Origin: Monoglobus pectinilyticus
GTDB lineage: Bacteria > Bacillota > Clostridia > Monoglobales > Monoglobaceae
Assembly (NCBI RefSeq): GCF_002874775.1
Contig: NZ_CP020991.1
Coordinates: forward strand, 1,493,225 to 1,557,224
DNA length: 64,000 bases
Direction: 5' to 3'
Below the pieces are notes generated by a model. It was not told the origin of the DNA and made no database searches. It saw only the letters and a program-made list of their open reading frames with translations. The translations under genes were made by a program, and so were the position numbers. Below, piece after piece: positions 36,612-46,300 of the stretch (position 1 is the stretch's first letter; each line of letters opens with the position of its first letter).

Positions 36612-37670
36612 ATGCAAAACAGCAGAGTTGCCCAGTTAATACTGGAGAACGGTGACAGATTTACAGGAAAAGCTTTCGGGCATATTCATGATGTCGTGGG
36701 AGAGGTCGTATTCACTACAAATATGACGGGATATCAGGAAACACTAACGGACCCGTCGTTTTGCGGTCAAATCGTTGTTATGACTTATCCTCTGATTGGA
36801 AATTACGGAATAAATTTCGAGGATATGGAATCGGACAAGCCTGCGCTTTCAGCATTTGTAGTCCGTGAAAAATGTGATTATCCCAGCAATTTTAGGACCG
36901 AAATGGACCTAGACGGTTTTTTGCGGCAAAATCATATAGTTGGGATAGAAGGAATTGATACCAGAGCATTGACCAGGATAATCAGAAACAATGGCTGTAT
37001 GAAGGGCATAATAACTATCAAGGAAAATATATCAGATAAAGAAATTGAAACTTGTCTTGAAAGCCTTGATAATAGTGATGTTATAAGCCGTGTGTCGACT
37101 AAAAGCGCATATAATATAAAAGGCGGCGGCAAAAAGGTGGCCTTTATTGATATGGGTGCAAAAGCCGGAATTATACGGGACTTTAAAGAACGTGACTGTG
37201 ATATAACAGTGTTTCCGTATAATGTTACGGCGGCAGAAATTGAGAAAATAGCCCCTGACATGGTGTTTATCTCAAATGGACCGGGAGACCCTCAGGACGT
37301 TCCTGAAACTGTTGAGACTGTTAAAAACCTTATCGGAAAGTATCGTGTATGCGGAATTTGTATGGGGCATCAGATAATAGGACTGGCGCTGGGAGGAAAA
37401 ACTGCTAAATTAAAATTTGGTCATCATGGCGGAAACCACCCGGTTAAAAATTTGGAAACAGGCAAGGTGTATATAACCTCTCAGAATCATAACTATATCG
37501 TTTCTGACCTGCCCGACGATGTTGAAGAGTCATATATAAACGTTAATGACGGAACATGCGAAGGTATAAAACATAAAACTTTGCCGATACGCAGCGTACA
37601 GTTTCATCCTGAAGCTTCACCGGGTCCGCTTGACACCGGATGGATATTTGACTATTTCTTATCGGATTAG
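36612..37670 (+). CDS. carA: Carbamoyl-phosphate synthase small (glutaminase) subunit
   Basis: 352 residues; AAGGAG before the ATG. The N-terminal domain (about 1-165) begins LILENGDRFTGKAFG and contains TGYQETLTDPSFCGQIV. The C-terminal class I glutamine amidotransferase has the nucleophile Cys in GICMGHQI (about residue 248) and the His/Glu pair in FHPEASPGP (about 333-335). It releases ammonia from glutamine for CarB, which makes carbamoyl phosphate for pyrimidines and arginine. Translation follows an attenuator-like leader. Confidence 0.97.
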   Translation: MQNSRVAQLILENGDRFTGKAFGHIHDVVGEVVFTTNMTGYQETLTDPSFCGQIVVMTYPLIGNYGINFEDMESDKPALSAFVVREKCDYPSNFRTEMDLDGFLRQNHIVGIEGIDTRALTRIIRNNGCMKGIITIKENISDKEIETCLESLDNSDVISRVSTKSAYNIKGGGKKVAFIDMGAKAGIIRDFKERDCDITVFPYNVTAAEIEKIAPDMVFISNGPGDPQDVPETVETVKNLIGKYRVCGICMGHQIIGLALGGKTAKLKFGHHGGNHPVKNLETGKVYITSQNHNYIVSDLPDDVEESYINVNDGTCEGIKHKTLPIRSVQFHPEASPGPLDTGWIFDYFLSD

Positions 37671-37824
37671 TATTTTTATAGAATTGCTTTGAAAACTTAA
37701 TAAAAAACGTTTTATTTAAATATTTATATAGATTTATATTGACAGAGTAATTCCGGTTTATTGATGAAATGCAGCTGATAAAATTCAATATGCCGGTTTC
37801 AATATGTGTTAGGAGGAAAAATAA

Positions 37825-40800
37825 ATGCCTAAGGATAATAGTATAAAAAAAGTGCTTGTTATTGGCTCCGGTCCTATTGTTATAGGACAGGCCGCCGAAT
37901 TTGATTATTCCGGAACACAGGCTTGCCAGGCAATAAAAGAAGAGGGAATAGAAGTCGTTTTAGTAAACAGTAATCCGGCCACAATAATGACGGATAAGGA
38001 TACAGCTGACTATACCTATATTGAGCCCCTTACAGCGGAATATGTGGAAAAGGTTATTGAAAAGGAGCGCCCGGACAGCCTTATTGCCGGAATGGGCGGA
38101 CAGACCGGTTTGAATTTGGCCTGTGAATTATATGACAGCGGAGTGCTCGAAAAATATGGCGTTAGGGTTATCGGAACTTCAATAGAATCCATAAAAGAGG
38201 GCGAAGACCGTGACAGCTTTAAGCAGATGATGGAACGGACAAATCAGCCCATGATTAAGGGTGAGATTGTCAATACGGTTGAAGACGCCCAGGATTTTGC
38301 CAACGAAATAGGTTATCCGGTTATTGTGAGACCTGCTTATACTTTGGGAGGAACAGGCGGCGGAATCGCTGAAAATGAGAGCGAGCTTATAGAGATAGCC
38401 ACTCAGGGAATACATTTGTCGCGCGTTGGACAGGTTTTGATTGAAAAGTGTATAAGAGGCTGGAAAGAAATCGAGTTTGAGGTTATCAGAGATGGCGCCG
38501 GAAATTGTATAACGGTCTGCTCTATGGAGAATGTGGACCCGGTCGGTGTACATACCGGCGACAGTATAGTCGTTGCCCCGGCACAGACCTTGGCGGATAA
38601 AGAATACCAGATGCTCAGAAAAGCGGCTATAGATATTATAAATTCCATAGAGATTAAGGGCGGATGTAATGTTCAGTTCGCTCTGAACCCTGACAGCTTT
38701 GAGTATGCGGTTATTGAGATAAATCCGCGCGTCAGCCGTTCTTCGGCGCTTGCGTCAAAGGCTACAGGATATCCGATTGCCAAAATCGGTGCAAAGATTG
38801 CTTTGGGATATAATTTGGATGAAATTAAAAATGCGGTCACAGGCAAAACATACGCCTGCTTTGAACCGGCGCTTGACTACTGCGTTGTAAAGATACCAAA
38901 ATGGCCGTTTGATAAGTTCTTCAGCGCAAAAAGACAGCTTGGAACTAAGATGATGGCGACAGGCGAGGTCATGGCCATAGGGAACAGCTTTGAAGCCGCA
39001 CTGCTGAAAGGCGTTCGTTCTCTTGAGATAAAGCAGTTCACACTAATGCGTGAATTTTCTAAGCAGCATAGTTTGGAGGGGCTTAAACGGAGAGTTGTTG
39101 TGCCTGATGACGAAAGGCTTTTTGATTTGGCAGAGCTTATCAGACGTGATTATCTAATGGAGAAAATTTGCGAAATTACCGGTATGGACCCGTGGTTCAT
39201 AAAGAAGATTAAGAAGATAGTAGAAAAAGAGGAAGAACTAAAAGAATACAGCATAGAAACTCTGACGCCTGAAAAGCTCAGAGAATATAAAGTTATGGGC
39301 TTTGCCGATGAGGGAATAGCCGAGATAATCGGCTGCATGGGTAAAGATGTCAGAAAGCTCAGAGAAAAGTATAATATCCGCCCGGTTTATAAGATGGTTG
39401 ACACCTGTGCAGGTGAGTTTGAGGCTGTTTCGCCATATTACTATTCAACTTATGACGAGGTTAACGAAGCGGAGCCTTCCGACAGGCGAAAAGTGCTGGT
39501 GCTGGGTTCGGGTCCTATCCGTATTGGTCAGGGAATAGAATTTGACTATTGCAGTGTTCATAGTATTCAGGCTCTTAAAAAGCTGGGGCTTGAAACTATC
39601 ATTATAAATAATAACCCCGAAACGGTCAGCACAGATTTTGACACATCGGATAAACTTTACTTTGAGCCGCTGACAGAAGAGGATGTGTACAGCATAATTG
39701 AGCTTGAGAAGCCTGACGGAGTTATATTGCAGTTTGGCGGTCAGACAGCAATTAAATTGGCTAACTTCCTTGACGAGATGAATGTTCCTATTTTCGGAAC
39801 AAAACCTAAGCAGATAGACGAGGCGGAGGACAGGGAGAAGTTTGACGCTATCCTGGAAGAGCTTAATATTAAGCGCCCTAAAGGCAGAGCAGTTTGGTCT
39901 GTTCAGAAGGGGATAGAGGAAGCGAACGATTTGGGATATCCGCTTCTTGTCCGTCCGTCGTATGTTTTGGGCGGTCAGGGTATGGAGATTACGCATAACG
40001 AGACAGAGCTTGTTCAATATCTGGAGGACGCGTTCAAGAAGGATTCTGACAATCCCGTGCTTATTGACAGGTATTTGGGCGGCCGCGAGCTGGAAGTAGA
40101 CGCTATTTGCGACGGAACAGATGTGTTTATTCCGGGAATAATGGAGCATTTGGAGCGTGCTGGGATACATTCGGGAGACAGTATTTCGATTTATCCGCCG
40201 CAAAACATAACTGACAAGATGAAGCAGAAGATTATGGAGGTCACCAAGGAAATTTCTGTCGCATTAAAAGTTATAGGCATGATAAACATACAGTTTATCG
40301 AGTTTAAGGACGAGTTATATATAATAGAAGTAAACCCGCGTTCCAGCCGTACGGTTCCTTATATAACCAAGGTGACAGGGGTTCCGGTAATCGAATTGGC
40401 AACCAGGGTGATGTTGGGAGAGACGCTCAAAGACATGGGATACGGAACCGGCATAAATCCCGAATCAAGCATGGTAGCTGTAAAGGTGCCGGTATTCTCG
40501 ACTGAGAAACTGCCTATGGTTGAGGTGAGCCTGGGTCCTGAGATGCGTTCCACCGGAGAGGTTTTGGGAGTTGGCAGAACCTTTGAGGAAGCGATATACA
40601 AGGGATTTATTGGTGCCGGAACAACGATACCTGAAAAGTCGGGAACCATACTGGCGACGGTGAGGGAGAGAGACAAAGAGAACTTTTTGCCTTTAGCCAA
40701 ACGTTTTGCTGAATTGGGATGTGGATTTATTGCCACAGAGGGCACGGCAAAGTTTTTAGAGGAGAATGGAATCGGCGTTAAGGTTGCCAAGAAGATAGGG

Positions 40801-41037
40801 GAGGGAGTTCCCAACGTTTTGGATGTAATCCGCAGCGGGATATGCGATTTGATAATAGACATACCGCAGAAGGGTAACGACAAGGGAAGCGACGGGTTTA
40901 AGATAAGGCGCTGTGCGTCGGAGAGTTCAATTAGTCTTATGACGTCGCTTGACACAGTGGGAGCGCTGGTGAGTGTAATGGAGAAGAAGTTCACGCCTGA
41001 AAATGTTGATATAACATCAGTGAAAGAGATAAAATAA
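37825..41037 (+). CDS. carB: Carbamoyl-phosphate synthase large subunit
   Basis: 1070 residues, full length. Two homologous ATP-grasp halves: the first begins [22 protein letters not shown], the second [21 protein letters not shown] (about residue 555), each with the conserved [20 protein letters not shown] and [13 protein letters not shown] segments. The last about 130 residues are the allosteric MGS domain ([14 protein letters not shown]). It joins bicarbonate, ammonia and two ATP. GGAGG precedes the ATG, 154 bases after carA with no terminator. Confidence 0.97.
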   Translation: MPKDNSIKKVLVIGSGPIVIGQAAEFDYSGTQACQAIKEEGIEVVLVNSNPATIMTDKDTADYTYIEPLTAEYVEKVIEKERPDSLIAGMGGQTGLNLACELYDSGVLEKYGVRVIGTSIESIKEGEDRDSFKQMMERTNQPMIKGEIVNTVEDAQDFANEIGYPVIVRPAYTLGGTGGGIAENESELIEIATQGIHLSRVGQVLIEKCIRGWKEIEFEVIRDGAGNCITVCSMENVDPVGVHTGDSIVVAPAQTLADKEYQMLRKAAIDIINSIEIKGGCNVQFALNPDSFEYAVIEINPRVSRSSALASKATGYPIAKIGAKIALGYNLDEIKNAVTGKTYACFEPALDYCVVKIPKWPFDKFFSAKRQLGTKMMATGEVMAIGNSFEAALLKGVRSLEIKQFTLMREFSKQHSLEGLKRRVVVPDDERLFDLAELIRRDYLMEKICEITGMDPWFIKKIKKIVEKEEELKEYSIETLTPEKLREYKVMGFADEGIAEIIGCMGKDVRKLREKYNIRPVYKMVDTCAGEFEAVSPYYYSTYDEVNEAEPSDRRKVLVLGSGPIRIGQGIEFDYCSVHSIQALKKLGLETIIINNNPETVSTDFDTSDKLYFEPLTEEDVYSIIELEKPDGVILQFGGQTAIKLANFLDEMNVPIFGTKPKQIDEAEDREKFDAILEELNIKRPKGRAVWSVQKGIEEANDLGYPLLVRPSYVLGGQGMEITHNETELVQYLEDAFKKDSDNPVLIDRYLGGRELEVDAICDGTDVFIPGIMEHLERAGIHSGDSISIYPPQNITDKMKQKIMEVTKEISVALKVIGMINIQFIEFKDELYIIEVNPRSSRTVPYITKVTGVPVIELATRVMLGETLKDMGYGTGINPESSMVAVKVPVFSTEKLPMVEVSLGPEMRSTGEVLGVGRTFEEAIYKGFIGAGTTIPEKSGTILATVRERDKENFLPLAKRFAELGCGFIATEGTAKFLEENGIGVKVAKKIGEGVPNVLDVIRSGICDLIIDIPQKGNDKGSDGFKIRRCASESSISLMTSLDTVGALVSVMEKKFTPENVDITSVKEIK

Positions 41038-41041
41038 TTTT

Positions 41042-41093
41042 AAAGCGGTATTTTCTTTAGCCTGACGGGCTTATTGGGAATACCGCTTTATTT
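41042..41093 (+). terminator. Terminator of carAB
   Basis: AAAGCGGTATT pairs with AATACCGCTTT; the loop holds a small GCC/GGC stem, and a TTATTTAT tail follows. Confidence 0.75.
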
Positions 41094-41104
41094 ATGATTT
41101 TTTT

Positions 41105-41290
41105 ACTTTCCCGTTGACTTTTTGAACTACTGTGAAAAAAGATTTTTCGAGTTAGTATTTATTTAATTCACAAATAAATTGGGGTTAAATTTAATTGATA
41201 TACAAAAAAGGGTTTTCAGTGAACATCGGTAGGCTTGTGTTAACAAGCACGTTAGGTGAGCTACTATCTGAACACGCAGTGTTCAATATA
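41105..41290 (+). repeat. Interspersed structured repeat, full copy A
   Basis: Begins ACTTTCCCGTTGAC, then TCGAGTTA...TTTAATTCAC, then gtgaacatCGGTAGG, hairpin GCTTGT-gtta-ACAAGC (41233-41248), core GTTAGGTGAGC and terminal hairpin GAACACGCAGTGTTC. Confidence 0.8.
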
Positions 41291-41378
41291 TAATGAAAAT
41301 ATATTATTTTGTTTATTAAAAATTTATATATCTACTTTGTATATGACCCCGTATAAAAAATTTTATTATTACATAATA

Positions 41379-41530
41379 GGGTGTTTGAACCATTTCTTTT
41401 TCTGGCAAGAAAAAGAAACGCTTCACAAAAGAAAAAGTGCTTGCTCGCTTAGGTCGCCTGCGGCTCCAAGGGGCGCTCGCCCCCGCTAATTTCATCTTGA
41501 ATCTGCGCTTCAAGATGAAAAAGCCTTGTA
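41379..41530 (+). repeat. Shared GC-richer module M, left copy
   Basis: Starts GGTGTTTGAACCATTTC and contains an inverted pair around TTTCTTTTTCT/AGAAAAAGAAA, then TGCTTGCTCGCTTAGGTCGCC and GGGCGCTCGCCCCCGC. An inverted copy lies at 42684-42840. A 77-residue chance frame crosses it (41256-41489). Confidence 0.7.
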
Positions 41531-41687
41531 ACTTTCCCGTTGACTTTGTGAACTGCCGTGAAAAAAGATGTTTCGAGTTCCTATTAATTTAATTCACTAA
41601 AAAGCTGAGGGTCAGCGAGCATCGGTAGGGCGCATTTATGCGCCGCGTTAGGTGAGCTATCATCTGAACACGTAGTGTTCAATATAT
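41531..41687 (+). repeat. Interspersed structured repeat, full copy B
   Basis: Same order as copy A. The variable hairpin is GGCGCAT-tt-ATGCGCC and the terminal hairpin GAACACGTAGTGTTC. Confidence 0.8.
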
Positions 41688-41704
41688 TTGTAAATATTAT
41701 TACT

Positions 41705-41917
41705 TTAATGTGGATTTATTTCATTTGTAAGATTTAATATGTAATCGGTAGATGTATTATAAAAGTCTGCAAGTTTTATTAGAAAATTTAATGGTATAGT
41801 TTGAAAACCTCGTTCGTAACGAGAGTATACAGTTTGTTGTATTCCTAATATTTCAGCAATATCTGTTTGTTTTAATCCTGCTTTTATACGCAGGGACCTT
41901 AATCTTTTTAAATACAT
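41705..41917 (-). CDS. Small XRE-family HTH regulator (inner gene 2 of the repeat island)
   Basis: 70 residues: RLRSLRIKAGLKQTDIAEIL then QQTVYSRYERGFQTIPLNFL is a clear Cro/CI helix-turn-helix, with a third helix KLADFYNTSTDYIL. GGAAG lies just upstream of the ATG. Single-domain DNA-binding protein in the cytoplasm, 57 bases downstream of a second XRE gene on the same strand. Its position inside inverted repeats suggests that it may act on them; no evidence beyond location. Confidence 0.82.
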   Translation of the reverse strand: MYLKRLRSLRIKAGLKQTDIAEILGIQQTVYSRYERGFQTIPLNFLIKLADFYNTSTDYILNLTNEINPH

Positions 41918-41974
41918 TTTACCACTTCCTTAATAATTTAAAAATAACAAAATTATAATATACGTTTATTAATT

Positions 41975-42262
41975 TTATAATTTTTTCTTTTCTTTATCAT
42001 TATTAAAATAGGACGATGGAAGGTTAAGATTAAGTAAATCACCAGGTTTAACCTCCAAAATATCGGCAATATTGAAGAATACTTCTAAAGAAAATGAGGA
42101 AGATATATTAGGAGCTTCAATAGAGCTAAGATGTGAGCGGCTAATATGAGCTTTCTCAGCAAGTTCATATTGAGTATAGCCTTTAGCTTTTCTTAAAGCT
42201 GAAATCATCAATCCTAACTCAACAAATCGGTCTCTGTTTTCAAAACCTACTTCTTTTTTCAT
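41975..42262 (-). CDS. Small XRE-family HTH regulator (inner gene 1 of the repeat island)
   Basis: 95 residues from ATG 42262, 8 bases after AGGAG; a GTG at 42271 overlaps that site and is rejected. HTH: ISALRKAKGYTQYELAEKAH then ISRSHLSSIEA, followed by a helical bundle (VFFNIADILEVKPGDLL) and a K/E-rich tail. Repeat copy C lies 42 bases upstream and presumably contributes to its promoter region. Target unknown. Confidence 0.82.
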   Translation of the reverse strand: MKKEVGFENRDRFVELGLMISALRKAKGYTQYELAEKAHISRSHLSSIEAPNISSSFSLEVFFNIADILEVKPGDLLNLNLPSSYFNNDKEKKKL

Positions 42263-42303
42263 AGTATACACTCCTAAAAAAACAAATTATAATATAGATA
42301 AGA

Positions 42304-42375
42304 TATTGAACACTGCGTGTTCAGATAATAGCTCACCTAACGCGGCGGCTATGCCGCCCTACCGATGTTCACTGA
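42304..42375 (-). repeat. Interspersed structured repeat, half copy C
   Basis: On the minus strand: gtgaacatCGGTAGG, hairpin GGCGGC-ata-GCCGCC, GTTAGGTGAGC, terminal hairpin GAACACGCAGTGTTC. The ACTTTCCC-containing upstream half is absent. Confidence 0.8.
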
Positions 42376-42525
42376 ATGGTATAATTATATCATAGAAATA
42401 TTAAAAACCATATTTATTTAGCAGATAAAGTTTAAGAAGTATCTTCTGTTACACGATAATTTCTAAAATAAAAGTATTATAAAACTAATAATTTTTTTAT
42501 ATGGGGTCATATACAAAGTAAATTA

Positions 42526-42683
42526 TATAATGAACACTACGTGTTCAGATGATAGCTCACCTAACGTGCTTGCTATCGCAAGCCTACCGATGTTCACCGA
42601 AAAACCGACTTTTATAGTGCATTAAATTAATAGGAACTCGGAATATCTTTATTCACGGTAGTTCACAAAGTCAACGGGAAAGT
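42526..42683 (-). repeat. Interspersed structured repeat, full copy D
   Basis: On the minus strand the order is as in A and B; the variable hairpin is GCTTGC-gata-GCAAGC and the terminal hairpin GAACACGTAGTGTTC. Confidence 0.8.
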
Positions 42684-42840
42684 AGTAAGGCTTTTTTCAT
42701 CATGAAGTCATAGCTTCATGGTGAAATGAGCGGGGGCGAGCGCCCGTTGGAGCCGTTAGGCGACCTAAGCGAGCAAGCACTTTTTCTTTGGTGAAGCGTT
42801 TCTTTTTCTTGCGAGAAAAAGAAATGGTTCAAACACCTAT
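42684..42840 (-). repeat. Shared GC-richer module M, right inverted copy
   Basis: Complementary to 41379-41530 with scattered differences; same TTTCTTTTTCT stem, GCTTGCTCGCTTAGGTCGCC and GGGCGCTCGCCCCCGC segments. Confidence 0.7.
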
Positions 42841-42972
42841 TATAAGTAAAATAATAAATATTATATGGGGTCATATACAAAGTATATAAATAGTTTTTTT
42901 AGTTAAGTAAAATAATAAAAAATTATATAGTGTCATATGTAAGAAAATTTAATAATTTTAATAAGAAAATTG

Positions 42973-43128
42973 TATATTGAACACTGCGTGTTCAGATGAT
43001 AGCTCACCTAACGCGGCGCATAAATGCGCCCTTCCGAAGTTCACTGAATCCCCAGCATTTTTGTGAATTAATTAAATAGAAACTCGAAAAAATTTTTTTC
43101 ACGGTAGCACACAAAGTCAACAGGAAAG
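42973..43128 (-). repeat. Interspersed structured repeat, full copy E
   Basis: On the minus strand it begins CTTTCCTGTTGAC and has gtgaactTCGGAAGG, hairpin GGCGCAT-tt-ATGCGCC, GTTAGGTGAGC and GAACACGCAGTGTTC. It pairs with copy A as the outer ends of the island. Confidence 0.8.
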
Positions 43129-43152
43129 AAATAGTAAATATAAAAAATGACA

Positions 43153-43182
43153 TTGACATATAAAGAAAAAACAACATATAAT
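43153..43182 (+). promoter_or_regulatory. Consensus promoter of a candidate small RNA
   Basis: TTGACA (43153-43158), 18 bases, TATAAT (43177-43182): both boxes are perfect. No protein gene follows on this strand before the convergent PFOR gene. Confidence 0.75.
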
Positions 43183-43188
43183 AAGAAC

Positions 43189-43300
43189 AGATAAAAGATA
43201 ACCATCTAACGGTTGTCACACAAGTTAACTATATTATTTATATAACTGTCCTGTGCGGGAGACAGTTATATTGCCTTTATGGCTATTATTTTTTAAACTA
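43189..43300 (+). ncRNA. Candidate small non-coding RNA beside the PFOR gene
   Basis: About 110 nt after a perfect promoter. A perfect 10-bp hairpin TATAACTGTC / GACAGTTATA (43241-43270) exposes the loop CTGTGCGGGA. An upstream CACA (about 43218-43221) could pair with TGTG in that loop as a pseudoknot. A weaker hairpin ATTGCC/GGCTAT and T7 tract (to about 43293) may terminate it, with the strong hairpin at 43330-43361 as backup. No ribosome binding site plus frame is seen. Family not recognised. Confidence 0.55.
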
Positions 43301-43329
43301 TATTAATTTTATATTATTCAAAGAAATGA

Positions 43330-43361
43330 AAAAGAGCGGTGAAAAAATCACCGCTCTTTTT
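43330..43361. terminator. Bidirectional terminator of the PFOR gene
   Basis: AAAGAGCGGTGA pairs perfectly with TCACCGCTCTTT; A/T runs on both sides. It lies 10 bases after the PFOR stop on the minus strand. Confidence 0.92.
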
Positions 43362-43371
43362 CTATATATGA

Positions 43372-46300
43372 TTATTCAGCGTAATCTTCTTTTGACTTTC
43401 TTAAATATGTCTCATATCTCTCTGTTAAGTCTTTTTCAGCTTTGTCAAATAATCCTTCAGCCTCGTCCGGGAATGCCTTCAGCAATTGCAAGTATCTGTT
43501 CTCACCCTTCATGAAGTCTTTGATTCCGCCCTGCGGAGCCTTTGAATCAAGTGTGAACGGATTTGTGCCTTCCGGCGCCTGAGGATTGTATCTCCATAAG
43601 TGCCAGTATCCGCACTCTACAGCCTTCTTCTCCTCAGCGATTGAGTTGCCCATTCCGCCTCTTGCCTTAATACCATGGTTGATACATGGTGCGTAAGCAA
43701 TGATAAGTGATGGTCCCGGATATGCTTCAGCTTCTTTGATTGCTGTCAATGCCTGCTGCATGTTTGAACCCAAAGCTATCTGAGCAACATATACATAACC
43801 GTAAGTTGTAGCTATCATTCCAAGGTCTTTCTTCTTAACTCTCTTGCCGGCAGCTGCAAACTTAGCAATAGCAGCGGTAGGTGTAGCCTTTGAAGCCTGA
43901 CCTCCTGTGTTTGAGTAAACCTCTGTGTCAACAACAAAGATATTAATATCTTCGTTTGAAGCGATTACGTGATCAAGTCCGCCGTAACCAATATCGTAAG
44001 CCCAGCCGTCTCCGCCGAATACCCACTGTGAACGCTTAACTAAGTAGTCAGTTCTGTCAGCGATTTCTTTGATAGCAGGATTTGACATGTCAGCGTCTTT
44101 GATAAGAGCCTTAATATCTTCTGCTGCAGCCTTTGATGCGTCAGCGTCATCTTTTCCGGCAATCCAAGCCTTGAATGCGTCAGCAAGTTTAGCGTCAACG
44201 TCATCCATAACTGAATTCATGCGGCTTACCAATGTCTCTCTGACCTTCTTGTTAGCAACAACCATACCAAGACCAAATTCAGCATTGTCCTCGAACAGTG
44301 AGTTTGCCCAAGCCGGACCTCTGCCGCATTCGTCTTTGCAGTAAGGCATTGAAGGAGCAGAACCGCCCCAAATAGAAGTACATCCTGTTGCGTTCGCAAT
44401 CATCATTCTGTCACCAAACAACTGAGTGATGAGCTTGATATATGGTGTTTCACCACAGCCTGCACATGCGCCTGAGAACTCAAGGTATGGCATAGCGAAC
44501 TGTGAGTTTTTAATACTCTTCTTTGTATCAACAAGGTTAGCCTTGTTCGGAACAGTCATAGCGTATTCCCAATTTCCTTCTTCTGTATCGGCAACTTCGT
44601 CGATAGGCTTCATTGTGATTGCCTGTACCTTTTCAGGACAAACGTTTGCACAAACTCCGCAGCCCAGACAGTCAAGAGGAGCAACCTGCATTCTGTACTG
44701 GAGACCTTTAAGTTCCGGTCCCATAGCCGGCTTTGTAGCAAAGCTCTCAGGTGCGTTTGCAGCTTCTTCATCTGTCAAAAGGATAGGACGAATTGCAGCA
44801 TGAGGACATGAAGCAGAACACTGGTTACACTGGATACATTTTGAAACGTCCCACTCAGGAACTAAAACGGCAACTCCGCGCTTCTCATAGCGTGATGTAC
44901 CGGTTTCAAAAGTACCGTCTTCGATACCAACAAATGTGCTGACAGGAAGCTTGTTTCCGCGCTGTGCGTTAACAGGCTCAACAACCTTTGTAATAAACTC
45001 AGGCTTGCCGCAGTCGCATACAGGCTCGTCAACAGCGTCTTTCCAAGAAGCAGGAACGTCAACTTTGTGAAGAGCGTCGATAGCTCCGTCAACAGCGTCA
45101 CAGTTCATCTTAACGATTTCGTCGCCCTTCTTGCCGTATGTCTTCTTGATAGCTGCTTTAATATATCCAACAGCTTCATCAAACGGAATAACGTCAGCCA
45201 GCTTAAAGAAAGCGCCCTGAGTTACCATGTTGATTCTTGTAGGTCCGAGACCAACCTTTACAGCTACGTCAACAGCGTTGATTGTGTAGAAGTTAATATT
45301 GTTCTCAGCAATGTATCTCTTGATACTAGCCGGGAGTTTTTCGTCCAGCTCTTCGTCAGACCATACGCAGTTAAGCAGGAATGTTCCGCCCTTCTTTAGT
45401 CCTTCGAGAAGGTCATACTGGTGTATATAAGCCGGCTTATGACATGCGATATAGTCAGCTTCATCAAGTAGATATGTAGATTTAATAGGGGTTTTACCAA
45501 ATCTCAAGTGAGACATGGTTACACCGCCTGATTTCTTTGAGTCATAATCAAAATATGCCTGAGCATAAAGGTCAGTGTTATCACCGATAATCTTGATTGC
45601 GTCCTTATTAGCTCCAACAGTACCATCGCTTCCGAATCCCCAGAACTTACAGCGTGTTGTGCCTTCAGGCGAGCAGTTAACTGTCTCGGTGAGCGGCAGT
45701 GAAAGATTTGTAACGTCGTCAACAATACCGATTGTGAAGTTTGTTTTTGGTTCGTCTTCGTCGAGATTCTTGAATACAGCAACGATTTGAGTTGGAGTTG
45801 TATCCTTTGAACCAAGACCGAAACGTCCGCCTACAATCTTAGGAGCGTCAGCGCAGTCCTTATAAAGATTGCAGATATCGAGGTAAAGAGGTTCGCCCAA
45901 TGAACCGGGCTCTTTTGTTCTGTCAAGAACAGCTATCTTTTTAACTGTCTTAGGCATAACATTGAAGAAATATTTAGCAGAGAAAGGTCTGTACAAATGA
46001 ACTTCCAAAACTCCGACTTTCTCGCCCTTTGACCTTAAGTAGTCAACAGTTTCCTCAGCGGCGCCGCAGACACTTCCCATAGCAACGATAACCTTTGTTG
46101 CCTCAGGGTCTCCATAGTAATTGAAAGGTTTGTAATCTCTGCCTGTAATTTTAGAGATTTCAACCATGTATTCGTTTACGATATCAGGGATAGCGTCGTA
46201 ATATTTATTAGCAGCTTCTCTTCCCTGGAAGTAGATATCGCCGTTCTGAGCTGTACCTCTGAGAACAGGGTGCTCAGGGTTAAGAGCGTTATCCTTAAAC

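Larger units (their letters stand above)
41105..43128. mobile_element. Composite inverted-repeat island carrying two XRE regulators
   Basis: The left arm (41105-41690) has modules A - tail (ACTTTGTATATGACCCC, about 41333-41350) - M - B. The right arm (42526-43128), read on the minus strand, has E - tail - M' - D in the same order, and the outer 80 bases match closely by eye. The centre (41691-42525) holds two small leftward HTH genes and another half copy (C). No transposase, integrase or target-site duplication is visible, so calling it mobile is inference; a dispersed repeat hot spot is the alternative. Confidence 0.6.

Noticed and set aside
41256-41489. Plus-strand 77-residue frame in the repeat island
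   Set aside because: It crosses the end of a structured repeat and module M, lacks a ribosome binding site, and its low-complexity lysine/arginine-rich sequence is explained by the repeat DNA.
43004-43219. Minus-strand 71-residue hydrophobic frame
   Set aside because: It overlaps repeat copy E and the candidate RNA promoter, has no ribosome binding site, and its hydrophobicity follows from T-rich DNA.
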